NCBI GenBank assembly: GCA_010672165.1
Contig: JAAHHN010000050.1
Coordinates: forward strand, 1 to 35,061
Length of the DNA: 35,061 nt
Direction of reading: 5' to 3'
Source of the DNA: Spirulina sp. SIO3F2
Lineage (GTDB): Bacteria > Cyanobacteriota > Cyanobacteriia > Cyanobacteriales > Spirulinaceae
In this document: piece by piece, positions 8,591 through 16,289 of the stretch
Numbering within the stretch: the first letter of the stretch is position 1
How the letters are laid out: every line of letters starts with the position of its first letter
Made by a program: the position numbers and the translations under genes
The notes under the pieces: generated by a model
The model's input: the letters and a program-made list of their open reading frames with translations, nothing else
Told to the model about the DNA's origin: nothing
Database searches by the model: none

Positions 8591-9360
8591 AACCGATCCT
8601 TGCGCGATCGCAGTCGCGTAAACGTTTCCAACGCATCATCACACTGGAGTTGGGCTTGAATTGCTGGATCATCCCAGCGCAAAAAGAGATTGGTCTGTTG
8701 TTCTATCGCTAGGGTTGTAGGGATAGTCGGTTGCCGCTGATGTCGGGCTTGCTTGACTTGCGCATAGCGCTGCTGCACCTGCGGGTCATTTGGCGCCACG
8801 CTCAAGGCAAACTCAAAATTCTTGAGTGTATATTCATGGGCACACCAAATTCGAGTATTAGCGGGCAATTGCCGGAGCTGTTGAAGCGATCGCAGCATCT
8901 GAGCGGGCGTGCCCTCAAACAGACGACCACAGCCCCCCGCAAACAGGGTATCCCCACAAAATAATTCTCCCGGATCTGAAGACGCTATCGGCGGGAGATA
9001 ATAGGCAATATGGCCCCAAGTATGACCCGGCACAAACAAAACCTGGGCAGTCCGCCCTGCAAACTCAACGCGATCGCCCCCTGCAAGAAACCTCTGTTGC
9101 CCCGGGATACGGCCGCGATCGGCCTCACTACCATAGATGCAAAGCTCAGGAAACTGACGCAAAAGAGCTCGATTGCCGCCAATATGATCATGGTGATGGT
9201 GGGTGTTCCAAATGGCCACCAAGTTGAGTTGAGCCGTGTTGAGATAAGCTAAAACGGGTTGAGCCTCTGCTGGATCAACAACGACCGCAGTTTGCGATCG
9301 CTGATCGCAGAGTAAAAACGTATAGTTATCAAAGAGCATGGGCAATCTAATGATTTCCAT
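8587..9360 (-). CDS. gloB: Hydroxyacylglutathione hydrolase (glyoxalase II)
   Basis: 257 residues, metallo-beta-lactamase fold. Metal-binding motif [10 protein letters not shown] at residues ~54-63, then [30 protein letters not shown] and [14 protein letters not shown], which together are diagnostic of GloB. The C-terminal helical substrate domain (glutathione binding; VAPNDP, then FLRWDDP near the end) is present. The enzyme hydrolyses S-lactoylglutathione in methylglyoxal detoxification in the cytoplasm. The stop codon TAG is the outer edge of the inverted-repeat element that follows. It is divergent from the small gene at 9396 with a gap of only 35 bp. Confidence 0.96.
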   Translation of the reverse strand: MEIIRLPMLFDNYTFLLCDQRSQTAVVVDPAEAQPVLAYLNTAQLNLVAIWNTHHHHDHIGGNRALLRQFPELCIYGSEADRGRIPGQQRFLAGGDRVEFAGRTAQVLFVPGHTWGHIAYYLPPIASSDPGELFCGDTLFAGGCGRLFEGTPAQMLRSLQQLRQLPANTRIWCAHEYTLKNFEFALSVAPNDPQVQQRYAQVKQARHQRQPTIPTTLAIEQQTNLFLRWDDPAIQAQLQCDDALETFTRLRSRKDRF

Positions 9361-9395
9361 CTACTAACCCCTCCATCTAGTCTTTGCCTCCTATC

Positions 9396-9620
9396 ATGAC
9401 GGATTCTGCCTCAAGTGAGATTGAACTCACTCGCCACATTCAACGTATTTTACAAACCCAAACCATCAGCCGTGAAGCTCACTTTAAACTGGTCTCACGC
9501 TGTTTAACAGACATTGGGACCTCGCCAGAGCAACGCCGGGAGATTAACCAGGTGCTAGATTATGTCCAAATGGGCAAAATTAAGATAGAGAGTCCTCTCG
9601 CCTCGCCTAACCCGATTTAG
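9396..9620 (+). CDS. Small conserved cyanobacterial protein, function unknown
   Basis: 74 residues from the ATG at 9396 (a TTG at 9384 is in frame). The body is helical and charged (IELTRHIQRILQTQ, FKLVSRCLTDIG, REINQVLDYVQMGKIKI). I recognise the pattern as a short conserved cyanobacterial protein but know no function. Its TAG stop is made from the TA target duplication and the first G of the MITE starting at 9620; joining the flanks without the element gives TAG again. It is divergent from gloB, sharing a very short promoter region. Confidence 0.75.
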   Translation: MTDSASSEIELTRHIQRILQTQTISREAHFKLVSRCLTDIGTSPEQRREINQVLDYVQMGKIKIESPLASPNPI

Positions 9621-9745
9621 GGCGTGTCGTCAGTTAACATCAGAAGTCTGATTGGACAAGGGATAGAGCGCCCGACCCCAAAAATAGCAAAAGGGGCTGT
9701 AAGTTAGTCATAGCAAGAGTTTAAAGTGTAATTGACGACAGCCCC
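9620..9745. mobile_element. 126-bp MITE, copy A (IS5/IS427-like ends, TA-flanked)
   Basis: Left end GGGCGTGTCGTCAGTTAA and reversed right end GGGGCTGTCGTCAATTA form terminal inverted repeats, and TA flanks each side (9618-9619, 9746-9747). A second copy at 12265-12390 lies in the opposite orientation on the plus strand, is exactly the same length, and by hand alignment matches at 103 of 126 positions with no gaps. GRGCGTGTCGTCA-type ends and a TA duplication suggest mobilisation by an IS427-group IS5 transposase, not present here. From 9748 to 9946 I see nothing else. Confidence 0.85.
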
Positions 9746-9946
9746 TAGCTTGACAGATATCTCAGGGCACAAATTCTCTACACATTTCATCTTCAAGAAA
9801 GACTGACTTGGGGGACGTCAATTTTTGACTGCATGAATTATTGGGTTTGTTGATCTCGACAATTCAACCTGGACACGATTCAATAAACGGACAGGCAACG
9901 CCCCCTGCAATTCCCAATTAAAAGCCTCCTTTTTTGTAAGTTTTTT

Positions 9947-10747
9947 ATGCCACAACTTGTGAACTCATCACCTCTGACCTTTCTGTCTACCCCCAAAGGG
10001 TCTCTAACCATTGCTAAATCGATCAGTCGACCGTTGCACCTCTCATTGGTGATCCCGACCTATCAGGAGCGGGAGAATATTATTCAAATCATCCAACAGT
10101 TGGTGGGCTTGTTAGAACCAGAATTTGCTGGGCAATATGAATTGATTGTGGTGGATGACAATAGCCCCGATCGCACTGCTGAACTTGCCCTAAACCTGCG
10201 GTCTGATTATCCTCAGCTCCAGGTGATCCGTCGGCAAAGCGAACGGGGTTTGGCGACAGCAGTGATTCGGGGCTGGCAGGCAGGACGGGGTGACGTTTTG
10301 GCGGTAATTGATGCCGATTTACAACATCCACCAGAGGTGTTGTTGCAGCAACTCAAAGCGATCGCATCAGGAGCGGATTTAGTGGTTGCCAGTCGTCATG
10401 TTGAGGGAGGCGGCGTGAGTGACTGGAATATTGGCCGACGCATTTTATCGAGAGGTGCCCAACTATTGGGTTTATTGGTACTGCCCGGTGTGATCAGTCG
10501 GGTTTCTGATCCCCTCAGTGGTTATTTTATGGTGCGCCGTGATGCGATCGCAGGTCAAAAGCTCAACCCAGTCGGCTACAAAATTCTCATTGAGGTACTG
10601 GCTCGGGGCACCTTTGACACGATCACAGAAGTGAGCTACATCTTCCAAGAACGACAAGATGGTCAAAGCAAGGTCACATATAAGCAATATTTGGAATATA
10701 TTCAGCATCTGATCACACTTTGGTGGGAGCGGTTGTGGTCACATTAA
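9947..10747 (+). CDS. GT2 polyprenol/dolichol-phosphate sugar transferase
   Basis: 266 residues. GT-A fold with IPTYQERENI (residues ~30-39), LIVVDDNSPDRTAE (~66-79), DADLQHPPE (~124-132, the DxD-like metal site), and VVASRHVEGGGVSDWN (~146-161), as in DPM1-like polyprenyl-phosphate mannosyltransferases; the late EVSYIFQER segment is also typical. It lacks the C-terminal multi-helix domain seen in longer relatives, so it is probably membrane-associated only. It transfers a nucleotide-sugar residue to a lipid phosphate; the sugar is unknown. ATG at 9947 is preceded by a T-rich stretch with no clear ribosome site. It converges with petE, separated by a shared hairpin terminator. Confidence 0.88.
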   Translation: MPQLVNSSPLTFLSTPKGSLTIAKSISRPLHLSLVIPTYQERENIIQIIQQLVGLLEPEFAGQYELIVVDDNSPDRTAELALNLRSDYPQLQVIRRQSERGLATAVIRGWQAGRGDVLAVIDADLQHPPEVLLQQLKAIASGADLVVASRHVEGGGVSDWNIGRRILSRGAQLLGLLVLPGVISRVSDPLSGYFMVRRDAIAGQKLNPVGYKILIEVLARGTFDTITEVSYIFQERQDGQSKVTYKQYLEYIQHLITLWWERLWSH

Positions 10748-10791
10748 GCGTGATTATGCGCATCTGAGAAAGAAACAATGCCGATACAAAA

Positions 10792-10832
10792 CCCTCTGCG
10801 CTTGTACAAAACTTGTACGAAAGTGCAGAGGG
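10792..10832. terminator. Bidirectional hairpin terminator between the GT2 gene and petE
   Basis: CCCTCTGC pairs with GCAGAGGG, extended inward by a G-U and CTT/AAG (twelve pairs in all), around a loop holding two GTAC palindromes. It lies between two convergent genes. The plus side is followed by CTCTTAAATT and the minus side by GTTTTGTAT, so it can serve both. Confidence 0.8.
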
Positions 10833-10884
10833 CTCTTAAATTACGAACTGCTCCGTTTGGAGTCAGTTAAAAAGTCAGCATCGA

Positions 10885-11268
10885 TTACTCAACTGTAATC
10901 ACGCCCGTCATACCTGCACCACGGTGAGGCTGACAGTAGAACTCATAGTCACCAGAAGGGGCACCAGCAAAACTAGTGGTGTAGCCTTGTCCGGGGCCAA
11001 AGAGAAGTTCATCGTGGGAGAGAGCTTTGGCATCAGCGCCAGCGGGAACCTTCCCAAACACAGCATTGTGGGGGGCAAGCTTGTTCATCTCAAACTTAAC
11101 GGTGTCGCCGGACTTGATTGTCAGATTGGAGGGCACAAACTGAAGCAAACCACTGTCAGCACCCATCTTAATGGTGTGTGTAGCAGCAGTAGCAGGTTGG
11201 GCAGTGAAGGCAAAGCTAGCGATCGCCAACAGCACGGTAGAGAGAACTAAACCAATTTTTTTGATCAT
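10885..11268 (-). CDS. petE: Plastocyanin precursor
   Basis: 127 residues. Signal peptide residues 1-28 (KKIGLVLSTVLLAIASFAFTA, cleavage after ATAA or near it) directs it to the thylakoid lumen. The mature ~98 residues start THTIKMGADSG. Copper ligands are the His in APHNAVF and Cys-His-Met in YCQPHRGAGM. It carries electrons from cytochrome b6f to photosystem I. Ribosome site AGGA sits just before the ATG. psbV lies upstream in the same direction, but a 12-bp hairpin in the 107-bp gap suggests separate transcripts. Plastocyanin genes are commonly copper-controlled; no operator could be identified. Confidence 0.97.
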   Translation of the reverse strand: MIKKIGLVLSTVLLAIASFAFTAQPATAATHTIKMGADSGLLQFVPSNLTIKSGDTVKFEMNKLAPHNAVFGKVPAGADAKALSHDELLFGPGQGYTTSFAGAPSGDYEFYCQPHRGAGMTGVITVE

Positions 11269-11332
11269 TTTCCTAGAAACAGTTCAACGTGGTTGTGCTA
11301 AAGATTTTAGATCGGAATCTTGAGCAAACTGA

Positions 11333-11364
11333 CAGTAGCACAAGAAAATTCGCTTGTGCTACTG
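11333..11364 (-). terminator. Hairpin terminator after psbV
   Basis: A perfect 12-bp stem, CAGTAGCACAAG with CTTGTGCTACTG, and an 8-nt loop (AAAATTCG). It begins 11 bases past the psbV stop on the minus strand. The trailing U-tract is weak, so it may instead protect the 3' end of the message or allow some read-through to petE. Confidence 0.7.
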
Positions 11365-11375
11365 CAAATTAGGGG

Positions 11376-11873
11376 TTAGTTCACGGTTTTACCGCCACCC
11401 CACATATAACCTTGCAGTGAAGGCTGCACTAAGATGTAGCCTGCTGCATCTTTGAGATCATCAGGGGTATAGTTGCGCATTTCTGACCAAATATCCGCCC
11501 GCTTGGTGCTGGGGTGAAGATCACTGATATCAATTTCACCATCGTAGGTCATGGGTTCATTGATGTAGTCTACCAAAGCGGCAACGTTATCACGAGGAGG
11601 AAATGCCCCTTCCAGGTCTTCTAAGCGCAGGGTAACGTTAGGGTTGGTCTTAGTCCGCCCCGCCATGTGGCATTGGGAGCAGGTATTGTTAAACACGCGC
11701 TTGCCGTTTTCGAGCTGTTTGTTGCTGATGATGGTTGTATCACCCGCTTCGTTAAGCTTAATGGTGCGATAGCTTTGGTCAACATTGATCGCCAGAGCTG
11801 GGCCAGTAACGACCTGCCACCCCAAAAACAGAGTTGCGATCGCCCACAGAATTAGGCGCATTGGACGCATCAT
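11376..11873 (-). CDS. psbV: Cytochrome c550 of photosystem II (PsbV) precursor
   Basis: 165 residues. A signal peptide (about 1-28, ending GPALA) exports it to the thylakoid lumen. The heme site is CSQCH, and the distal His is in DLHPSTKRADIW; KTNPNV, PPRDN, VDYINEPMTYDGE and MRNYTPDDL are conserved. It stabilises the oxygen-evolving complex. The C-terminus reads MWGGGKTVN, whereas well-known PsbV proteins end in GGGKIYY or similar, so the terminal aromatic pair is missing. GGAGGAG stands just before two adjacent ATGs (11873 and 11870); the second has the more usual spacing. A perfect TATAAT at 12004-12009 gives a ~125-nt leader. Confidence 0.95.
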   Translation of the reverse strand: MMRPMRLILWAIATLFLGWQVVTGPALAINVDQSYRTIKLNEAGDTTIISNKQLENGKRVFNNTCSQCHMAGRTKTNPNVTLRLEDLEGAFPPRDNVAALVDYINEPMTYDGEIDISDLHPSTKRADIWSEMRNYTPDDLKDAAGYILVQPSLQGYMWGGGKTVN

Positions 11874-12003
11874 TCTCCTCCAAAATTTTCTAAATGTCAG
11901 TTTGTGAACGGTTTGAATACAGCATTAGCTCTACTGCTTGGGCGCGTCGCTAGCCCTTGCAAAACGACGACACGCAACAAAAGTTAAAGCAATTTCTCAT
12001 AAG

Positions 12004-12009
12004 ATTATA
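12004..12009 (-). promoter_or_regulatory. Candidate -10 element of psbV
   Basis: TATAAT on the minus strand, about 130 bases before the psbV start; the -35 region (TGTACG, 17 bases upstream) is poor. A start near 11997 would give a leader of ~125 nt ending in GGAGGAG. In the rest of 11874-12264 I see only the heptad repeat at 12173-12200. Confidence 0.5.
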
Positions 12010-12172
12010 GGACGCGCCTGGGTTTGCGTACAGTTTGGCGTTCGTAATTCGCAGTAAAGCAAACAACACTCGGCTTTAAGATTGAATTCGCACCCAACCT
12101 AATGGTGCTAATCATCTTGCCTATTTGAGTAGATAACTCAAATTCAGCAATGGACTAGTACCGCGAGGCGGA

Positions 12173-12200
12173 GTTCAGAGTTCATTGCTCAGAGTTCAAA
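12173..12200. repeat. Heptanucleotide tandem repeat (four units)
   Basis: GTTCAGA, GTTCATT, GCTCAGA, GTTCAAA in direct succession. On the minus strand the units read TTTGAAC, TCTGAGC, AATGAAC, TCTGAAC, the same unit as in the repeat at 18504-18531. This is the STRR type of short tandem heptamer known from cyanobacteria. Confidence 0.65.
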
Positions 12201-12264
12201 GTGCTTGTACAACAGGCATTCTGTGAATTTTGAATGGATGGCTTATTTCTGCCGTTCTGTACTA

Positions 12265-12390
12265 GGGGCTGTCGTCAGTTAGACGTCAAACGCTCGCTGT
12301 GATTGACTTACAGCTCCTTTTTCTGTTTTTGGGGTTGGGCATTCTATTCCTTGTCCTGTCAGACTTCTGGGGTTAACTAACAACACGTCC
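12265..12390. mobile_element. 126-bp MITE, copy B (IS5/IS427-like ends, TA-flanked)
   Basis: Inverted relative to copy A at 9620-9745 and equal in length with no gaps. Begins GGGGCTGTCGTCAGTTA and ends AACACGTCC; TA flanks both sides (12263-12264, 12391-12392). The right junction supplies the TAG stop codon of the leftward GIY-YIG gene, and the flanks rejoined without the element also read TAG. No coding capacity. Confidence 0.85.
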
Positions 12391-12938
12391 TATTTGAGGT
12401 CAAGCAAACCTAATTCCTTTTGCTTGGGATTGAAACGAATATCCATACTGACCCCCCGAGCTTGGAGTCTGTCGAGAATACCCGCTTCAACACGACGCGC
12501 AACCCGTTTCAGGAGCTTGGTCTGTTCCCGCTCATCGCTGGTGGTATAGGTAGCAAGCTCTTCAGTGGTCATCATCGGCTTGATATCGATCGCATCTTGC
12601 CAGAGGGCAGTGTCGACGCCATTACCGGGTGGTGTGACCCCATTTTCGATAATCCAAGCGGATTGAATTTCGTTTAAAACAGTACGGCTGGGGCGCTCGA
12701 CTGTTTTGACCTTGAGCCAGTAGCAGCGTTCTGGGCAGCGCACCAAATGTTGCTTAAGGCTCTGGAAGACATTGCGTGAAAACGCAACGAGCTGCAAAGT
12801 TTGCTGCTGGTCAAAAATAGCATAGACCCCTATTTTGCCCTCTAAGGCTGCTGGAATGGCTCCCAACGCATCCAGATAAGGGAATAGGGGGAGGTCAACT
12901 AAAGCAGTGACGGTAGTGGCAGTAGGAGAGGGTGTCAT
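12390..12938 (-). CDS. GIY-YIG nuclease-family protein of the cyanobacterial type
   Basis: 182 residues. A GIY-YIG-like core starts at about residue 36 (KIGVYAIFD), continues LQLVAFSRNVFQSLKQHLVR (about 48-67, holding the Arg), CYWLKVKTVERPSRTVLNEIQSAWI and ENGVTPPGNG (about 99-108). I recognise this arrangement as a cyanobacterial and plastid conserved protein annotated GIY-YIG. The YIG half is not canonical (LVAFS), so nuclease activity is uncertain. A basic helical tail follows (TKLLKRVARRVEAGILDRL). The stop TAG coincides with the junction of MITE copy B, and the last residues LDLK are native if the pre-insertion stop was also TAG. Function in vivo is unknown. Confidence 0.85.
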   Translation of the reverse strand: MTPSPTATTVTALVDLPLFPYLDALGAIPAALEGKIGVYAIFDQQQTLQLVAFSRNVFQSLKQHLVRCPERCYWLKVKTVERPSRTVLNEIQSAWIIENGVTPPGNGVDTALWQDAIDIKPMMTTEELATYTTSDEREQTKLLKRVARRVEAGILDRLQARGVSMDIRFNPKQKELGLLDLK

Positions 12939-13151
12939 AGGATGACCTAAATGAATGGGGATAGGTGGCAGTGCACGATCGCAAGTATCGCTTGACTCAA
13001 GGCCTATCCCTATACTGGAAAATCCATCCCGTCAGAGCAAGCCCAACGATACAGAACGCACGACAGCGCAATGATTTGCAATATTCTGTTAGACAGAACG
13101 CAATTCTCAGTAGGATAGCTTCAGAAAGCTTAACGATTTGAGGAGAGTTTG

Positions 13152-13505
13152 TTGCCGATTGCTATATTGCCAATTGTGCTTTTGGACGGGCTGGGAGATT
13201 TTTCTCGCACCTACTGTGTGGGGCTCTGTTCTGTGCTAGTGCCGTTGAATCTAGGTGTTACCTTGACAACCCTCTTCTGGCTCTATCGCCAGCGTCCCCT
13301 GCGCCAGCTCACCACCAATGCTGCGATCGCCACGGCTTTAGCCCTTGTCTTATGCTTGCATGTCTCTAGTTGGTTTGTGATTGGGGTTGTAACCCCTGTG
13401 ACCTTTATTCTGTTTGGACTGGCCCTAACTTGTTTACTGTGTAACTGGGGAGCGGTGTATGGCAGTTATTGGCTCAACGCGAAGCGGGAGCGACTGTGGT
13501 TGTAG
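13152..13505 (+). CDS. Small membrane protein, function unknown
   Basis: About 117 residues with roughly three to four hydrophobic segments (near residues 18-45, 58-75 and 78-105) separated by the basic loop YRQRPLRQL. AGGAG at 13141-13145 favours the TTG at 13152 over the TTG at 13149; there is no in-frame ATG nearby. It resembles conserved cyanobacterial integral membrane proteins (SRTYCVGLCSVLVPLN motif) with no known role. Its 3' end overlaps the tail of a possible small leftward gene by 32 bp. Confidence 0.6.
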   Translation: MPIAILPIVLLDGLGDFSRTYCVGLCSVLVPLNLGVTLTTLFWLYRQRPLRQLTTNAAIATALALVLCLHVSSWFVIGVVTPVTFILFGLALTCLLCNWGAVYGSYWLNAKRERLWL

Positions 13506-13671
13506 GTTGACCCTGATTAGTGGGTCGATAAGGGGGGGCTGGACGGTCTGTTGTCATCAGACATCGACGATGGGCAATCCCGTTCTCAATGGTGTAGATG
13601 AGGACAAGCGCTAGACCCACTGTTGCGATCGCCCGCCGAAGCGTTTTGAAACTGCGTTTGAGCGCTGTCAT
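13474..13671 (-). CDS. Possible small single-helix membrane protein
   Basis: 65 residues: a basic N-terminus (KRSFKTLRRA), one hydrophobic helix (about 15-28) and a Pro/Thr-rich tail. There is no clear ribosome site before the ATG, and it overlaps the convergent gene, so it may not be expressed. I recognise no family. Confidence 0.3.
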   Translation of the reverse strand: MTALKRSFKTLRRAIATVGLALVLIYTIENGIAHRRCLMTTDRPAPPYRPTNQGQPTTTVAPASR

Positions 13672-13837
13672 CGTTGTTTTATTGTCTCCACATAATCACC
13701 CTAGCTCTACTATCGCGGAATAGTCCGTGGGTGGAAATGATGGTTCTCGCTCAAAGTGCGTGACAATAACAATTCTGTCAACGTGATGCACCCCAAAGTG
13801 CGATCGTGAGCGATCAACTCAATCGCTGTGAGTAAAA

Positions 13838-14641
13838 TCACATCGTATATAGCTGGCGGAGCAACCAAAACCCAGAATAAGTTATGCCGCTATCGTCTGG
13901 CTGCACCAGCAAAAAATGGAGCCCGCCTGCTGCTTGACAATGGGCAGGATACTGAGCGGCAGCGGTAGCCATTTCGGCATCCTCAAACGTGGCTAAGATC
14001 CAGCGATCGCTCAACCCAGCCTCTAAGACTAAGCCGCCAGAGCGATCCACCTCTGTAGGAATATAGTTGATGCTAAACGGCTGCACACCCTGCAACCACC
14101 GCGCCAGTTGCATTGCTCGGCGATCGCCATTGATCACCACCCCTGGAATGGTTTGCTGGGATGACAAACCCACCCGTACCGGATCATTAATTAGGGGAAT
14201 CTCCCGAATAGGAATGGGGCGATCGCGCCAAATTTCAAGATCTTGGGCGGCAATGCTACCCAATTGCCAATGCCTCCCCCACAGTTCATCAGGTAGGGGT
14301 TGCGGCGGTGCGCTCTGAATTTCCACGGCAGCGTTAGACCAGCGCTGGCTCAGCAAAAGCTTAAGGGCATCTGTGCGACGGGTAGGCTCAACGGTGTAAG
14401 CCAGGTCTTGGGTTGCAGCTTGCCACAGCCCTAGGATTTGGGGACGGAAAACTTGAATGGTTTCGGGCCCAGGTGTGGAAATTTTGGCCAATTGTGTTGC
14501 CAACCAAGCGGCATTAATGTCGGCTTGGGGTGCGATCGCTTCATGGATGGTCCGCCCCTGAGCAGTGCAAATGAGCAAATACCAGGTTTGAGCCTGGTCA
14601 GGCAGATGGTAAAGATCACCTTGCCAATACGCAACATTCAT
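13838..14641 (-). CDS. Tab2/Atab2-family RNA-binding protein (DUF1092)
   Basis: 267 residues. Recognised by the family's C-terminal half: PQPLPDELWGRHWQ (~114-127), RDRPIPIREIP, IPGVVINGDRRAMQLARWLQG, GLVLEAGLSDRWILATFED (~204-222), and GLHFLLVQPDDSGITYSGFWLL (~240-261). The N-terminus WQGDLYHLPD...WYLLIC fits the family start. Plant and algal Tab2 bind the psaB mRNA leader and are needed for photosystem I translation; a similar role in photosystem gene expression is inferred. It is divergent from the DUF2062 gene. Confidence 0.93.
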   Translation of the reverse strand: MNVAYWQGDLYHLPDQAQTWYLLICTAQGRTIHEAIAPQADINAAWLATQLAKISTPGPETIQVFRPQILGLWQAATQDLAYTVEPTRRTDALKLLLSQRWSNAAVEIQSAPPQPLPDELWGRHWQLGSIAAQDLEIWRDRPIPIREIPLINDPVRVGLSSQQTIPGVVINGDRRAMQLARWLQGVQPFSINYIPTEVDRSGGLVLEAGLSDRWILATFEDAEMATAAAQYPAHCQAAGGLHFLLVQPDDSGITYSGFWLLRQLYTM

Positions 14642-14785
14642 TATGAATTCAGCTAAACAGCAAGCATATCGATGGCCCTATATTGTACGAGAGTTAAACT
14701 GTATTTCTGCGTATTTCCGTGTCCGAAGGCGCACGATAGAATGAACTGAGATTGACTGAGTTGTAAAATCCGCTTCGTATTTCCT

Positions 14786-15328
14786 GTGCAATATTATCTC
14801 CACCGTCGGCCAGGCTGGCGTCGCCGACTCAACTATTGGTATTCTCGCCTCCTACGCCTTTCTGGCACACCCGCACAAATTAGTCGAGGTGTTGCGGCGG
14901 GCGTTTTTGCAGGTTGGTTTCCGTTGTTTGGTTTGCAGACAATTTTGGGGTTGTTACTCGCCACACTTATGCGGGGAAATCGACTGGCAGCAGCAGCGGC
15001 GACTTGGATTAGTAACCCCCTCACCTATGTTCCTATCTATGCTTTCAATTTTGGTGTGGGGCAATGGTTACTGCCCTTAAGCCCCCTGGATTTAGAGCAA
15101 GTGAATTGGACGTCTTCGGCAGAGCTAACCCAGATGGGGGGGCAATTTCTGTTGACCCTAGCTGTGGGTTGTATTGTGGTAGGGCTAGTGATGGCACTAG
15201 TTGGTTATGGCTTGAGTTATGTTGCCGTGCGGCGGCTGCGGCGCTCAAGCCAATTGCAACGGTTACAGAAGGTGCGGCGCAATCGGGTTAACCCCCTCTA
15301 CAAAAGTCGGGTTAAATTCACACGATAG
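14786..15328 (+). CDS. DUF2062 membrane protein
   Basis: 180 residues, GTG start at 14786. Family motifs: SGTPAQISRGVAAGVFAGWFPLFGLQT (~26-52), then GNRLAAAAATWISNPLTYVPIYAFNFGVG. Three membrane segments (about 35-60, 72-95, 118-145) and a basic C-terminal tail. Function is not known; the domain often sits beside envelope or glycosyltransferase genes. Its last 31 bp overlap the end of the convergent S4-domain gene. Confidence 0.85.
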   Translation: MQYYLHRRPGWRRRLNYWYSRLLRLSGTPAQISRGVAAGVFAGWFPLFGLQTILGLLLATLMRGNRLAAAAATWISNPLTYVPIYAFNFGVGQWLLPLSPLDLEQVNWTSSAELTQMGGQFLLTLAVGCIVVGLVMALVGYGLSYVAVRRLRRSSQLQRLQKVRRNRVNPLYKSRVKFTR

Positions 15329-16077
15329 CGTTCTTTCTTGGTGATCATAATGTCGCCCACTTCGACGCGCCCCTTGCCGCGCATGGCGATAAGATCACCA
15401 GCCGCGATCGCTTGACTCGGTTGCTTCACGGGCTGCCAGTTGACACGCACATCTCCCGTTTGGATGGCGGCAACCATTTTGCTGCGGGACATGCCAAAAC
15501 CCGCTGAGGCGATCGCATCGAGGCGTAGTGAGGCTTCGACAGTGGTGATTTCTTTGCGTTTGGGGGGACGAATCTTCAGTTCGCTCAGCTCAATGGGCTG
15601 CACCTTCACAGGTACGGAGCGCACCTGAAGCAAGCTCTGTTGGAAAAATTCCACCAATTCGGGCACAACCAGAATCTGAGCGCCGCGATCGCCCAGCACC
15701 AGAATATCGCCAACTTTGTCCCGCACCACGCCGGTGTTCAGAATCGCCCCTAAAAAGTCTCGGTGGTTGGCGGCATCAAACAGGAAGTTTCCGGCTACGT
15801 CCAGGGCAGCCAGTTCTACTTGCTCGGTCTCCAAGGGCAGCTCGGTACGGGCGAGCGCCAGCCGCTGGCGCTCGGCCTGGGGGTAGCCGCCCCAAGCCAC
15901 TACCTGAATATCATTGAGGGGAGCGAGCTTAGTCTGGGCTTCGATGAGCACGGGCGGTGACCAAAAGTCAGTCACCACCACTTCCCAAGTTCGGATGGCT
16001 TGTTCGGCTTGGTCAAGAATACGGGTGAGTTCGTCACGGTGTTCGACGCCTTTGAGCAGATCAGCTTTAGGGAGCAT
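15298..16077 (-). CDS. Photosystem II S4-domain RNA-binding protein (YlmH-like)
   Basis: 259 residues. The N-terminal two thirds follow the YlmH/PSII-S4 pattern (KGVEHRDELTRILDQAEQA, TDFWSPP, VVAWGGYPQAERQRLAL, DFLGAILNTGVVRDKVGDI). The S4 RNA-binding domain is at about 185-240 (RLDAIASAGFGMSRSKMVAAIQTGDVRVNW, then IAAGDLIAMRGKGRVEVG). In cyanobacteria and plants this protein is named for an effect on photosystem II, while the firmicute relative YlmH acts in ribosome quality control, so its direct role is unsettled. It overlaps the convergent DUF2062 gene by 31 bp. Confidence 0.93.
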   Translation of the reverse strand: MLPKADLLKGVEHRDELTRILDQAEQAIRTWEVVVTDFWSPPVLIEAQTKLAPLNDIQVVAWGGYPQAERQRLALARTELPLETEQVELAALDVAGNFLFDAANHRDFLGAILNTGVVRDKVGDILVLGDRGAQILVVPELVEFFQQSLLQVRSVPVKVQPIELSELKIRPPKRKEITTVEASLRLDAIASAGFGMSRSKMVAAIQTGDVRVNWQPVKQPSQAIAAGDLIAMRGKGRVEVGDIMITKKERYRVNLTRLL

Positions 16078-16289
16078 AGGTATTGGTTAAAAAAGTAGTA
16101 GATAGGGTAAAGAGCTTGTTGACGAAGATTTAGAGCTTTCTCAATGAGTTCAGAGTAAAAAATAGCACGTAGAAACGAAACAAATACAAACACTCTATAT
16201 TAGATTAGGATACTTAAGAAGTTAGAGCAGAATATGTTGACAGAGTCCTTCGCAGAGTAGTCCGATGGAAATCAATACTGACTACATCG

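Noticed and set aside
12030-12170. Possible further gene between psbV and the MITE
   Set aside because: Stop codons occur in all frames and no ribosome site or conserved segment is visible.
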